Under the pieces are notes generated by a model. It ran no database searches. It was not told the origin of the DNA and was given only the letters and a program-made list of their open reading frames with translations. The translations under genes and the position numbers were made by a program. Shown here one piece after another: positions 1 to 17,605 of a DNA stretch of 64,000 nt. The DNA is from Prochilodus magdalenae (lineage: Eukaryota; Chordata; Actinopteri; Characiformes; Prochilodontidae), in the NCBI GenBank assembly GCA_024036415.1, contig JAMWET010007157.1, positions 1,727,501 to 1,791,500 of the forward strand. Reading direction: 5' to 3'. Numbering within the stretch: position 1 is the stretch's first letter; every line of letters starts with the position of its first letter.

Positions 1-171
1 AGTAATTGAACTACCAAACTGTGCTGGACACCAGCCATCCAGGAAAGTTGTTCTTTATGTAAATATGTATTGTGAATTAGCCCAGGCTACACTTTTATGT
101 ATAGTTTACATCTTGATGATTTAGTTGTTCATCTCTACAGTCCCACTGGGGACAAAACTCTTCAGAACTTC

Positions 172-450
172 TCTCTCAAAACTTTTTCAAGGACTCTTTA
201 TTTAAGACAATGGTTCTAAATAGAACTATGACCACATAAAGAACCGCTTGCATGCTTAAATGGCTCTTTGCATGCTGAAATTGTTCTTCAGATATGGTTG
301 CATATAGACTTTCTTGGAAATGGTTTCATATGGCAGGAATGAAAGAATAACAATGGTTGTCCTATTTTTCTAGTGTCAAGCTTGAAACAGTAGAAGAACC
401 CATTTGGAACAGTTCCACCATGCAAAGAACCACTCAACTATGCAAATGGC
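172..450. repeat. Degenerate interspersed repeat built of ggttct/agaacc units
   Basis: The stretch repeats short motifs on both strands: ggttctaaatagaac, aaagaaccgcttgcatgc, ggctctttgcatgc, attgttcttcag, agaacccatttggaac and aaagaaccac. This arrangement of ggttct and its complement agaacc resembles a non-autonomous repeat common in teleost genomes, identified from memory. The copy is worn and its ends are not clear. It contains no coding sequence. Confidence 0.5.
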
Positions 451-530
451 AATTTATATGTATAAAATCACACTGGTTAAACCTCTGCTCTCTATAATAA
501 ACGTGGGCATGTGCCAAAATTCTAAAACTC

Positions 531-1270
531 ACAGTCATAAAACCCTTAATTAAAATGCCAAAACTCGATCCAAATGAGCTTGCCAACTATAGACAAATTT
601 CCAATATCCTGTTCACTGCGAAGATCCTAGAAAAAGTGGGCTCACAACAATTATGCTCCTACCTACAAGAAAGTTTTCTCTATGAGATGTTTCAGTTTGC
701 CTTTAGACCTTTTCACAGAGGTGTAAATGATCTCCTTATGTAGTTTGATAGTGCCCATATTTCCATACTAGTTCAATGAGTAGCAGATCTCAGCGCACAC
801 AATCCTCTTTGACAGGCTGACAAATCAGGTTGGTATTAAAGGTCAGGCTTTATCCTGGTTCAGATCATATCTGACTGACTGCTATCAATTTGTTAGTGTC
901 AACAATAAACACTCTGATCGTACGCTAGTAAGATACTGTGTCACTCAAGGATCAGTGCTCAGGCCGCTACTTTTCTCTCTGTACATGCAGCCTCTTGGTA
1001 ACATAATCCGCAGTTCTGACATCAGGTTTCACTGCTATGCAGATGACATGCAACTCTCTATATATCGGCTAAACCAAATAAGGCTTTGAACCTACATAAA
1101 CTGGAAGAAAGCATTAAAAACACCAAAGACTGGATGACTAACAATTTCCTGCTTCTTAATCCAAACAGGTCCTACTACTTGGACCCAAAGCAGAGAGATC
1201 TAAACAAATTTGTACTAATTTTAGATGGCCACATGTTTACTCCAAGCACTATTTTAAAACATCTATTATA
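531..1270 (+). pseudogene. Reverse transcriptase fragment of LINE ORF2, broken
   Basis: Reverse transcriptase copies LINE RNA into DNA at the target site. Reading from 555 gives NELANYRQISNILF, then KILEKVGSQQL and FQFAFRP, the start of the RT fingers and palm region. A stop at about 741-743 interrupts it. Further on the sequence reads [20 protein letters not shown], then QGSVL and a catalytic YADD box encoded at 1036-1047. The YADD aspartates that bind metal are retained. Beyond it a shifted frame (1086-1271) reads KDWMTNNFLLLNPN, the usual segment just after YADD. At least one nonsense change and several frameshifts make it non-functional. The family is clear; the exact clade is less so. 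Confidence 0.85.
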
Positions 1271-1559
1271 AAACTAAAACATACAACATATTCCAATCTC
1301 CATCTTTTTTTATATGCATGTTTATACAATCATTAAGACAGCTTTTTTCTATTTGCATAACCTGCCAAACTGTGCAATGTTCTATCCCTAAAAGATGTGG
1401 AAAAGCTGGTGAAGGCCTCTATAACATCTATACTGAATTACTTCATAATCCTTTTAGCTGGATGCTCCAATACGGCTCTACAAGTGGTCCAGAATGCAGC
1501 TGCTAGACAACAATAAAAAACACATATCCCCAATCTTGTTGTCATTACACTGCCTACCT

Positions 1560-1830
1560 GTTAAAAGCTCATGTTAAGTACAAGATTCTGCTCTTAACGT
1601 ATAAATCATTAAACGGCCTGGCCCCGCAGAATCTTAGTGAATTAATTCAGTTATACAAGTCCACATGTACGCTCAGCTTACAAAAATAACGGCCTGCTGA
1701 CAGTCTTTAGAATTAGAAGAGCCACAGCAGGTGGTCGAATCTTTTCTTGTGTAGCCCCGAAATTGTGGAATCATCTCCCTTTCTCCATTAGGGACTCAGA
1801 CACACTCTCTACTATTAAAACGATTGTTTG
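1560..1830 (+). pseudogene. C-terminal end of LINE ORF2 (same element)
   Basis: Translation gives KYKILLLTYKSLNGLAP followed by LSELIQLYKS, and after a stop and frame change GGRIFSCVAPKLWNHLPFS and IRDSDTLSTIKT. These phrases are typical of the segment after the reverse transcriptase in fish L2-like elements. The same region occurs, better preserved, on the minus strand at 45884-46285. Between about 1271 and 1560 the coding sequence is too worn to follow. Confidence 0.8.
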
Positions 1831-2612
1831 CACAAGCATTTGGCTGATATCATTTGTTTGCCACTACGATTCTACTTTGTTGAATCATACGATTCTACAT
1901 TTCTCTATACATTGACTACACATCGGCAAGGTATTTTCTCCAGGATTCTCAGGATTAAAAGAACTAAATCTTACAACAATATCTACCTCTCCATCCTGCT
2001 AATCAATCTCTCTCATTCTTTCTCTCGTGCTCTCTCCACACTCGTCTTTGTTGAGCACCAGGAGCGATGGTTCTCCTGAGAGATCACATGGGAGCCCCCA
2101 GAGCTGCGAGTAACCAAGAGCATCATCTCCAATGTGGGTATCCTGTCCTGTTTTCTCCTGCTCATCAGCCGGCATGACTACAATAACTCACTATAGATCC
2201 GCCAGCATCTGGCACTGATCCTAAACTCTCACTTTAACAAAGAACCTATGGGATGGCTCTACTTTTGTAATAACTACCTTGTGGATTAATTAGAATGCAT
2301 CTAATAATCATTCCAAGGCGTCCCTCCTTTTCCTATTAGCTCTGACTTTTTCTTTTCAACTGGGATCGACCAGAGGAGGATGGCTCCCCACTTAGAGCCC
2401 GGATCCTCTCAAGGTTTCTTCCTTACTCTAAGGGAGTTTTCCCTTGTCACTGTCGCCTCTGGCTTGCTCACAGGGGGCTTGGACCCGGATTTTTCTTTCC
2501 CTACGGCTATACTCTGACCCCATGTTTTCTCTTCCTTTACATAAACTGCTTTTCTGTAGTGCTGCTTTAGGACAACACTATTTGTAAAAAAAATGCTATA
2601 CACATAAATATT

Positions 2613-4950
2613 AATTGACGATTGTCACTAAATCGAGGCTGCAAATCAGGCACTCTCATAGGAAATGACTGGTTGCTTGACACTTTGTTGCCTGTTAGTG
2701 TGAATGCAATGTTAGTTGACATTGCATGTTCTGCAATGTGAATATTGTGCACATGCATGTTGTGATAACGATGCTAAAACATATATCATGCAGCCCTATA
2801 TCATTTAGAATGTCTTAGCTCCTAAAAAGCAATATAGTGCCACCAGTAACCCAGAATAGTTACAGGAGCATTTAGGACTTCCCATTGTGGTTGAAGAATT
2901 TACTCTTGAATGAACCTTTGTATTTCTTAGTACAGCCAATGGGTAGAGTATGTAAATGGATAGAGGACAAAATGTACTTTCCTTTTACCGAAACCTTAGG
3001 AAATCTTAATAGACTTAATATCCAGAGCTAATACAAAGACACCTCTGGTCTTTTCAGTGGCTACATTTTGTCACACCATTACACTAATCTTCATCTATTT
3101 CATTCGATTCTGCCATGGACATTCCTTTGTTAAGTCTTGCATAAATGCATAGATAACAAAATTATTAAATTAAAGGGAAGACCCTTGAAGTTGCTCACTG
3201 TCACCTTAAATCGTGCATGAACGTGATAATTATCCAGGCAAGGCTAAAAAGGGCCCATCATGGCTGCCTTAAATTCAATAACTGTCCTGACCTGATCATT
3301 AGAATTGACCATCTATCAGGGCCATCGAATAGCACTCTGTCGTTAGCCTTCCCCTTATAATCCCTCTTGATCAGTGCTAATTATAGATAGTGAGAGTGAC
3401 CAATGTTCTCTTGCTTCTCTGCCAGACTAAGACAGTGTTTCCTGGAGAGAATACAATAGAGAAAATGTTCATGTTGGATGAGGGGAACACATTTTGCCAA
3501 CTTACTGTCTTTTGCAAGCCCACTTGCTACCTTAAAAATGGTAAGTCCATAAGTAAAGACTGATATGTTGTAACTCCTGAACCTTTGAGGTAGTTTTCAA
3601 TCATTTGCATAACAGAGAGCCTGTATTTTTGCTTCTGCCTAAAGCAGTTCATGTGATAGGCTAAGCAGTGAGTCTTTGTAATGAAATCCTATTTTAAGTC
3701 TATCTGGAGGACAAGGTTAAATAAAAGCATTAACAGGAGATAATTAACTTTGGTATTAATCTTGGCCTTTTAGTGTAATCATCATAACATTTAAATAGTG
3801 AACAGCATTCAAACCAATACAACTTTGCATTGTGGCAACATAATTCAAATGCAGGGTCAGATAATTTTTTATTTTTTTGAATAACATGTTTAAGTTGAAC
3901 TACTTGCTTCTTTGATAGCCCTATAGCCAGTATCTTTCCTTGGATGTTTTCTGAACTGGAGTGAAAAGTCTGTTCGTGTTTTGGCCTGTGATCCCGCCCA
4001 TTTCCACCCATTGCCAGATATGATACAAATTGGCAGGCAAACATGGGAGTACTGCAGCCATGGAAGCTAGCAAACAAACTGGACCGGCAGAGATAATGTT
4101 CAATTCTACTTGACCTAAAAAGCCCTATGACCAGGGCGGAGTAAAACAGGAGTGAAAACTGGCATTGCTTTTGAAAGAAGGAGACAGTTTAGAGCTCGGA
4201 GGAGCTTTAAGACAGATACAGAGTATGGAAAACATAGGTTTAAATAGTTGACTGAAATAAATGTGATTTTTGTGCGTTCACGTAGTCGATATAAGTATGG
4301 TAAACGTGGATTACCTCCACTTTTGCAAGAGAGATGTGGCATCCACGCTCCCAAGAAGGTGTGTCTCTCTTGGCAGAGGTGCCAAATGAGGCACAACACT
4401 AACACTCTCTCCTCTATCTGTTGCTCATCGTCTCCTATTCTTATTAGCGGTAGCTGACCAGCCCTCACTGGCTTTGACACCAGAACTGAACTAAATGTGA
4501 AAAGGTTTATACATTATCTGTTAAATTGACCAGTAAACTTTCAGGGTTTAGAAAATAACAAAGCAAAACATTTTTTTTATGCCGTACAGTGAGTTAATAA
4601 ATCATCATGATGTGAGTGAAAGCTCTTTTTTAATTGTGATAAAAACTATAATGCTTTTCTGGCTCTGAAAAATTGGAAAACAAAAAATTAAAGACTACAA
4701 ATACAATAATTTATATTCAACACTTTATATAATATACTGCACTAAATTCAATAATAGGGCTGATTATCTTTGGTCAATTAGACATGCTGTGCTTTTAAAT
4801 AGTAATGATATCCATAATTGTGATATAATTAATCACAATAATTCTACATATAGTCATATTGCCCAGCTCTACTTCCACACACAATTATTTACTGTTAATG
4901 AAAATGGCTTCTAGTTGGATTTTACAACTAATCTAAGTAACACTTTATTA
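2613..4950. other. No gene seen; AT-rich unique-looking DNA
   Basis: Only short chance open frames occur here (the longest about 120 codons at 4115-4480 minus), and none reads as a known family. The stretch around 4800-4875, with repeated gtgatat/ttgcccagctct phrases, may be a worn repeat, but I cannot name it. No RNA gene or tandem array was seen. Confidence 0.5.
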
Positions 4951-5510
4951 AGAATAGTCAGCTGTAGATGACCAATTAAAAAACTGTAACAGAGTATCAG
5001 TATCTAAAACATATCAGTGATATAGCAGTAGTGAAGCATCTAAATACATTCAAGTAAATATATTAAAATTGCATTGTTCATACACATGTATTAACTAAAT
5101 GTATTGTTATATGTTACATAAAGTAGACCGAATACACTATGTTACCTCCACAACTACCCAACCTTACCCAAACCTAATTCTAGCTCTGATCCTAATTCAA
5201 ACACCAACCTTAATCTCAACCCAGTACCTGATCCTAAGCCTGATGCATTTAAACTCCAGTTACAAAATGGTGTAAAGTAGGTTGTTGAGAATGTTGAGAT
5301 GTTCTGTATTATTCCTGTTACATGTGCATTCACGCCTCTTGTTAACACTGAAAACAGCTGAATTCAGCCGTGTAAACACAGTTTATTTGAACTGTTAATA
5401 ATATGTTCTTTGTTAATGTGTTGAATATATTTAGATGCTTCACTGCTGCAACATCATTGGCACGTTGTTGGTAGTTTACTGAGAGTGTGTACGAGGGATT
5501 TCATGTGAAA
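4951..5510. repeat. Inverted-repeat (foldback/MITE-like) element with TTAGG-like interior
   Basis: The left arm contains gcagtagtgaagcatctaaa (5025-5044) followed by tacattcaa. The right arm at 5421-5449 is its near-perfect reverse complement, about 26 of 29 bases. Similarity continues more weakly outward. Between the arms, at about 5155-5250, the minus strand reads as degenerate units of ttaggnt and ggttgg, like worn telomere-type repeats. Inverted arms around a non-coding core fit a non-autonomous DNA transposon. No target-site duplication could be fixed, so the outer limits are approximate. Confidence 0.6.
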
Positions 5511-8395
5511 TGGACCATCACCCAAATCTAGCCTGAAATATCATATAAGGATTTAAAGTGCAGCAAAACACACAGTTAACTAACACAAAGTATATACTAT
5601 TTTAATAGCATAATTATTCATACGTTTGCACCACAGAATAAAAATATGAACATATATTGTCCTTTTTTGTGTTTGTGTGTTTTTAAAATGAATTACAAAA
5701 AGCAGGGACTGTATTTCATTCATTAGGGCGGCAAAGTGTCTGACTGAGAAGACCCAACATGAAACTTACACATGCAAGTAAAGAGCCTACATTTTAAGAC
5801 CATCTCAAATTTTGTGATAGCCACATGGTTAGGGATGGACTATCAAGCAAAGGTGATCTGGAAAAGCAGCCTGCATTGTAACTTACGTGGTTTATTTTTT
5901 TAAGTCCTGATAATAAAACCGTCAATCAGTTACATTTAAGGAGGTTTGAATTTAATATGGTAAAGTTTCTTGGGTGCTAAGGTTAAGTGCTTAACTTGTT
6001 CTTTTTATGAACAGCAGCAGGATGGACTTTTCCTTGTTTTGTATTGGCTGGGAATGCCAAAAACAACAATGCATCAACAATATAACTATGTGTCCTTACT
6101 TAACCCTCCCTAAATTTTAAACAAAAGTCCACTAACTTGAATCATATAATGTACTTGACTCCTGCCATCTGGGCCTTTGTTTGTGAATGCTAACACTTGG
6201 CTCTTAATAAAGGCCACATAGCCACAGTGTGTGGGACTTGCTTTCTAAGGGGACATGTTTATATCATACCACCATTTTACCACACTGTGGCTTCAGAGTC
6301 AGTGCACCCTACATGACCCCGGTTTATGGGGAGTGTGGTTTCATTAGCTATGGTGCCGCCCCACCACAAACACTCGTCGGAATGCGCAAGTGGCACACGA
6401 TGATACACAACACGGCTTTCATTTCACGCAAGGGCACAAATCCATGTTCATTTCAGCCTCCTTTCTTTCATAATCACATCATAAAAGCTATGAAATCACA
6501 AGCACACTGAAGTTGTTTCATTATGCAGTTTTAAGGCAGATTCATATTTTTTATAGATCAGCCACAAAAATGATAGCCACATTCTTTTAGGGACTGTGGT
6601 AATTATTTCAAGCCAAATGTCCACATATACAGCTCCACAAATGTCCACAAAACAGGTCAAAAGGGCAAAAATGACAATGACCACTTGGTGGCTTAAACAC
6701 AGGTCAGAAAGAGCAAAAATGACAATGACCGCTAGAAGTATTTACAACTAGTGTGTATAAAAAAACAAAATTATAGAAAGCAAACACAGCAATTAAGAAA
6801 ATAAACAGCAAAGTAGAAACAGCTCAGCGTTTTAAGAGTATCTCTCTAAAATTGGTCTAATTTTTTTTAAATGATATGTACAGTTATTAGATGATACTGA
6901 TGATGCCCATAACATATTTAGAAAAGCATACAGTGACACAATTCATCATGATTGTACATCATGGTATATTGATCTTAGATGGTACACTGTAGTTGCACCT
7001 TGTCTAACTTCAAAAGGAGGCCCTCTGAGGCTTTTGGGGTGTGTGAATCCTTTTTCTCCTCTCTCTCTCTTCTTCTTGCTCTGAAACACTTAGGCAGCAC
7101 ACCATTCTTCTCTAGGCCTTAAGCATTGTTCACGTTTCATCTCCCTGAAGCCTGAAAGCATTCCATTTTTCACCCACACTCTCTCTCTTGGGACTCCAGC
7201 CCAGAGAGCAGCATGCAAAGGATATGTTTTATTGGATTGTTGCTGACAAATAAATCTAAATATGTATTTTTGTCGTGTTTGTGTGCAGGCTGTGTCCTGA
7301 GGGGCTGGAGGTAGCATATTATCAGATATAAATAAAACGATAAGGTCATGCACAAACATATTATTTTCAAGAAGAGAAGAGTCGGTCACATCTTGCAGTC
7401 ATACTCGTCATATCAGTGCCCAGAAACTCCATATGAAAGTAAGAATATGTTATATAGTTAAATTGATCATTTTAAGTTCATTTGTCCTTTCAAATAAAAC
7501 CTTAAAGAACTTCTTCTGGAAACGTTGTGTACATTCTTATTAAATCATAATTTGTTTACTGAAACCCAAAAGGCTAGCTATGTGTGTATAACAAAATAAA
7601 GTGATCACCCTTATATATAGCAGCAGGTCTACTCCATAGATACACATTTACTATATCACCACATAATCTTCCAAAATAGAGAACTGGTTAAATAGACCAG
7701 CTGAGTGTAAAAAGGTTTTACAAAGGTGAAGATCACAGTGGCAGATGTGGTACAGATTTCATAAGACCAATAGATGAAAAGTTGACTCACTGAACTGTGT
7801 AACTTTACTTTACAAGCAGCTTAATTGTTAACACCACTACTAAGGATGGTATACAATTACAGTGCTGTACAGTAACAGAATTAAGCTACCTTTAATATGC
7901 TGAACCAATGCTATGCCTTAAATTTGTTTCAAGAACAAACAAACTGCAGAGACAGTGGACATCCAACAAGGAAGAAGGTCACTATGGCAGCTTGCAGGAA
8001 TGACAGGCACATATAATACACATAGCTGAGTAGATAAAAGTTAGTGGTGTATTGAGACCTGCCAGACCCACACAAATCAAGCTGTCCATTATGGGAGCCC
8101 CTCACAGGTCATACTCTTAATGAAATGGCTCAGGCCTGTTGGTGGAACTGAAGGAAAGTCAATGGGAGGCTTTGGGTGGTGATTGACACATCCCGACCCG
8201 CAGGTCTGTCCTGAGTGTCAGAGATGTGGACAAGCAGAGTGGCCTTGACCGGGCATCTCAGTGTCAGTGTGTCAATGAGGGAGGGAAAGGTGAGTTATGA
8301 GAACAGCTTTGTCCACAGGCACTAAATGTTGTCTTTGATTTGATACATAAAGGATCATCTAAGAATTGCTGATGTATAGTGCTTTTTGCTGTTTT
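5511..8395. other. No gene seen; unique-looking DNA
   Basis: No frame has recognisable protein similarity. A moderately GC-rich patch at 8085-8290 (ccgacccgcaggtctgtcc and neighbours) stands out from its AT-rich surroundings. It could be a regulatory element, but no specific motif supports that. Confidence 0.4.
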
Positions 8396-8398
8396 ATT

Positions 8399-8431
8399 TT
8401 GGGGGGTGGTGGGGGTGGTAGTGGGGGGGGG
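8399..8431 (+). repeat. G-rich tract with quadruplex potential
   Basis: The plus strand carries a run of G blocks separated by single or paired T/A: ggggggtggtgggggtgg, then tagtggggggggggtg. At least three G-runs of five or more lie within 33 bases. This is compatible with a G-quadruplex, or simply a low-complexity tract. Confidence 0.6.
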
Positions 8432-11037
8432 TGAATTATACTTAGGGTAGCATAATCCTTTATTCAAATAAAATTAGTTACCTAATTAAAGTACCGGAAA
8501 ACAAAACAAAAACAACTTGAATAAAAGTATCAGATGAAAAAATATCCAAAGAAATATCAACAATATCAAGTAAAATGTGCCAAGCTAAAAAAAAATTAAA
8601 AAAATATTAGGTCCAACCCAAAAACTGCTGTGGATCTCACTATATCCTAAATAAAGGAGGTGAAATTTGCTGTATATCTGTTTTGGTCTAAAATTAAACA
8701 CTAAGGCTCAAAGTGAATGGCTAAAATGGTAACTTAAAAAGTAATAACGTAAGAAGTAATTACCATCCACATCTGATTACACCAGTGATATCCCAAGCAA
8801 CCCCCTAAAAAATAATTTTCAAAAATGCAGAAAAATAAAAACACCTTCGAACTTTTCAATCCAAGACAGGGCGCTTTGAAGGTAGACAAAACTGCAGGAA
8901 TAAAAGTGGGGGCCTTTGGCAAGCTGCACTTCTGAAGCCCCAACTGCCTCTCTAACTGCCTGCCTTGACAAGCAAGCTCTTCCACAGTAGCGGCGAATTA
9001 TATCTGTGTGTCTAATTACGTCTTTTCAACCAGACTCACAATGAAAGACTGCGTGCCTTCCACCTGCAAGGAGTAGGACAGCGGGTGGAAGTGCCCCCCG
9101 AAAAGAACACACACTGACACAGATACCTGTCTGTGTGTCAACATAGCACATTCTCTGACGTCCCCAGCAGCCTAATGAAAGAGATCTGTGTAGAAACCAG
9201 GAGATGCTGCCATTCTGGTGTTTTTTTTCCCCACTCACTGCTATAGATGGCAACAATGCACCTTTTTAAGTCTCATTTTTTAAGTGTACAGTTAACACTC
9301 ATTATTCATTAAATGCAACTCTTTTTTAACTTTAAACCCTGAAGGGCATGTCTGTTTATTCAGCTTATTTTCTGATTCTTATAGCTCATTAAAAACTTAC
9401 AAATGTATTTGATGGTTGACATGAATGATACTCATTGTTTCTGCAATATACTCTGAGGTTCAAAAGTATATTGTCACTATATACCTAAATTAAAAATAGT
9501 ATGCCTAAATTAAATGTCTCATAATCTGGGTGTTCAGTTGAACAGTGTAAAATGCTATGTAGTATCATAAACAGTATACACATACAAAAAGGCTTTTACA
9601 GAGTTTACAAACTTATATCAATATCTTCTTATGCTGTTTCAGATAAATTGGCTGCAAACAAGTTTAAATTATTTAAAAAGTGTGTCTTTTCCCCTTTCCA
9701 AATCATCCACATTTTCTTTATCTTCTATCTTCAGCTTCTCATGACTCCTTGCCCTTCCCATTCTTTTGCTGTTGAGGCTTGGAGCCATTCTTGCCCTAAA
9801 CTGGTCACAAGGGGGTAGCATTGACACAGCTCTATAAGGCTTTTCAGGCTGAATACATGCAAAGGGACATGCTGGCTTTGATGTAATTGAGGTCTCAGAT
9901 TGCCTAATACGAAAGCATATATTGGTTTCTACGTAGAAATGTTGAAGGAACAATGGATTTCCATAAGTGGTTGTAAAATCGTATTTGGAGCTTGCTTTTG
10001 CATGCTAACCACTTCTCTAAACAACAACAAAAATGGCTGCAGTCACGACGTGACTTGTAATTTTACAGGGAGGGGAGGGAATTTAAGGGAATAAAGCATT
10101 AGGATTAAATAGGTGGCTAAAAGATTCAGACGTGCTCACTTATGTGCATAATTTCTCTGTTGAGTCATTAATATAAACATGCAGATTTTCCAAAAGTCAA
10201 ACACCATTTGGATGGGGAGACCAGAAAGGAGATATTTTGGAATTTAGGGTGAAAATATCTGTCAAGCTTTGACAGTAAATCTACATTATTTTAATTGTGG
10301 GAAGTCCTTTCTGCAGAAACTTGACATGAACATAGATTTTATCCCAGCCGCAAAGCAATAGCAAATCCTTCAATGTTAGCTTTTAAGAGATGCGAGCAAC
10401 TCAACGGATCGGCTGAGAAAAGCAAAATAAAGTTCCACAAACGTAAGATACAATTATTACTTCATTAATGTACAAATTAAATTCCCCTAATCATCAATCA
10501 TGTAAGGAGTCTGCCGAAATAACCACCTAATAAGCTTTTGTGCCGATTTATCTTTCTATCCAATGCAATCCTTAAAAGCAGCCCCACACCACAGGCTCAT
10601 AAATAAAGGTTACACATTTACATATTCAGTTTATCATGAATATTGCATACTCTGTAATAAAAATTCAAATACACTGTTTATGAAATATGATCATGCAGCC
10701 AGCATGAAAATGATACATGCTGTCTATTCATACACCTCCAAGCTCCTTATTAACACACTTTTTTTCTTTGATAAATAAAAGAAAGAAATAGATGTTTGAC
10801 CTAGTGTAATAATACAGTCTTCAAAGGTTTCACAGCTTTGGCTTTTCATTTGATAACACTGAAGAAAATAAGAGCAGAACAAAAGATGGGCTGTTGGTAT
10901 AAATGGCACAATAGGTGCATTTAGAGCCGAATACCTACCTGACCTCATTCCCACCTTTGCCAGCTATGGTTTAATTATGCTCCCACTATGATGATTAGCC
11001 ATATCAATTATTAATAAGAGGAATAACTATAGCTGCA
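8432..11037. other. No gene seen; unique-looking DNA
   Basis: There are scattered short open frames only. The stretch 10380-10560 (cttcattaatgtac, ccctaatcatcaatcatg) is rich in homeobox-type TAAT/ATCA motifs and lacks repeats. It could be regulatory, but nothing in the sequence proves it. Confidence 0.35.
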
Positions 11038-11049
11038 AGAGAGAAAGAT

Positions 11050-11080
<31 letters not shown>

Positions 11081-11113
11081 CAAAGAGACAGAGAGAGACA
11101 GAGAGGGAGAGTG
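11038..11113 (+). repeat. (GA)n microsatellite, imperfect
   Basis: About 75 bases of GA repeats with A and C interruptions (gagagagagagaaagagaga). On the minus strand this produces the spurious Ser/Leu-rich open frame ending near 11027. Confidence 0.9.
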
Positions 11114-11395
11114 GGGGGAGGCATGAGAGATGCTGTGTTTCTCTCCCTTGAGGTAAGCTGACTGACACTGCAGAAAATGTAACATGAACAGATATACTAC
11201 ATCATGTAAAACAGACGCCGCATCTCTGCACATTTGTATTGTCATTTTCAGGAAAGGAATTATGGTAAAAGCTCCTTTCAGAGCAGAAACTGGTGATTTT
11301 GGAATATGTGCTGTTTAAATATATTACACGCTATTACAGTAATGAGTCCGAGGAAATACATGTTCAAATGTACCTTTACAATGAACATACTCACA

Positions 11396-11650
11396 CAGTA
11401 CTGTGCAAAAGTCAGAGACCACCATTCCAGCATGTAAATACATTTTCTGATCAAAGTGCCCATGAAGTACAGTAATGTATTTTTCAACTTCAGGAAAAAA
11501 GCAGAAAACATGTACATACATAAACAAAGCGAACTACACCGGCTCAAGAAGTATACACCAATGCTTCAGTATAAAATGCATCCATTCTTTGCCTTTACTG
11601 CACGTTACAGTCTTTTTGGGATCTCGTTTGGAAAACTCGTTTTCAGATTG
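11396..11650 (+). repeat. Truncated interspersed repeat starting acagtactgtgcaaaagtc
   Basis: The start acagtactgtgcaaaagtc followed by agagaccaccattccagcat, and later gaagtatacaccaatgc and tgcatccattctttgcc, matches a dispersed fish repeat whose ends begin with the same tgtgcaaaagtc phrase (family memory). I did not find the reverse complement of that end downstream, so this copy is probably cut short. The open frames at 11456-11849 lie across it and a neighbouring CA-rich tract and are not genes. Confidence 0.5.
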
Positions 11651-11702
11651 TATACACACACACGTATGCACACACATACACATACATGTGCACACGTACA
11701 CT
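11650..11702 (+). repeat. CA-rich imperfect microsatellite
   Basis: Tandem acac units are interrupted by gtatg and atac (tatacacacacacgtatgc, cacacatacacatacatg). It gives rise to Thr/His-rich artificial frames. Confidence 0.8.
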
Positions 11703-12704
11703 TCCTACAAATCACATGTAAATTGTATGGTATCCATGACTCCACCTTGTACCTTCATAATTATCATGCTTCTTACACTCCACTCCCCAGCAGAGTTACA
11801 CGAAAATGTGTGTTTAGTTAATCTCTCTAGGCTTCTACACTTAAACTAAAGAAGAAGGAGAGTGTGTGCGTGTGTGTGTGATCTCCAAATGTATTCAGCA
11901 GGGAGTGAGAAAATGACCTGGGTTTGGTGGAGAGGAACTAATCTGTGCAGGCCTGACATGGGACAGGAGAGGCCTCTTACTGTTATTATGACGTGTCGCC
12001 TCACGTTAGAGGAGAACAGGGCTTGATGGCCGGAGAGGCGCTGAGCGTGGTGGAGTGTGTGCGTAGTGTGGTACTGGGGATGCAGGAATGCAGCTACAGG
12101 CTCTCTGCCTGCCTCTAGCCATACAGAGCCCCTTGACGATAAGAAGGTGGGCTTCAGTGAGAAAGGAAATGAAAGGGGTCAAGCTCTTTTACAAGTATGC
12201 TATTGTGTGAATACATCACTGACAATTAATCTCGCATTAGTGTATATAACTGATATAATGTATATCACTGAAAATGATCAGTTTGTGATTTTGTTGTTAT
12301 AATGGCATGTTCATGGAAATGAATGGAAATAAAATTGTATTAAACTATCTATCTAATCTTCCCATCACACAGTTAACAAAATTCGTAATGTAAACCTATG
12401 CAGTGTCTGGACGATTCTGATCCAATAACAGGTTTTGTTTTTTTTATTGATTTTTAAGTGAATGTGAGCTCACATCCTCTACAAAGAACATGTAGTGACA
12501 TGTGTCAATGTTTTTATTTAACCCGTTAAGGGTGAAGATAAACATAAAATGTGGTCTTTGGAAAATATTTTATACTATTTATTTTTACTATTGTTTTATT
12601 GATGTTTATTTTCATGGCCAGAAAGTATTACAAATTACATACACATGCATAGTTACAGAAAATCACACACTTCTATATACAAGTTTCTTGCCACATGTGT
12701 TTTA

Positions 12705-17384
<4,680 letters not shown>

Positions 17385-17605
17385 GGTGTGATCTTTGGGT
17401 TGCCCTTTGTCTTGGAGGAAAAATGAATTCTCATTTGCATTAGCACGTCTAAATGTCAAGCGCGGATATTTTGTTAGACATTAGTGGAGCTGGCAGCCAC
17501 GGGCGCAGGATAATTGCACTCAGCCTTGTGGAGGGATTTACATAATTTCAGACAGCAATTAAAGAATCCTTGGGAATTTTATTCCTGGCTTGCCTCTCTC
17601 TCTTC
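17385..17605. promoter_or_regulatory. Candidate conserved non-coding element
   Basis: A repeat-free stretch of mixed composition with tcatttgcattagcacg, gcgcaggataattgcac, tttacataatttcagac and gcaattaaag. It combines octamer-like ATTTGCAT, several TAAT cores and GC-rich segments. This texture is typical of vertebrate developmental enhancers in gene deserts. The call is an inference from composition; conservation was not tested. Confidence 0.3.

Larger units (their letters stand above)
520..2612 (+). mobile_element. Decayed L2-like non-LTR retrotransposon (LINE), 5' truncated
   Basis: A plus-strand LINE relic. It starts inside the reverse transcriptase domain, runs through the C-terminal part of ORF2 and ends with a 3' untranslated tail. 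The tail (about 2300-2612) holds the fish LINE phrases ctcaaggtttcttcctta, gggagttttcccttgtcac and ggcttgctcaca, and ends in tgctatacacataaa. The same 3' terminus appears in reverse at 45461-45560, so the two LINEs share a tail family. Loss of the 5' part fits incomplete target-primed reverse transcription. Clade placement (L2, or related Rex1/CR1) is inference from protein phrases. The element is dead: stops and frameshifts interrupt every part. Confidence 0.85.

Noticed and set aside
3730..4480. Several overlapping minus-strand frames of 60-121 codons
   Set aside because: No family resemblance, frames overlap each other and a plus-strand frame, and no splice or promoter signals support them.
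5155..5250. Interstitial telomere tract
   Set aside because: The units are too irregular (ttaggat, ttaggtt, ggttggt) and lie inside an inverted-repeat element.
11027..11245. Ser/Leu-rich minus-strand frame
   Set aside because: It is translated from the GA microsatellite at 11038-11113.
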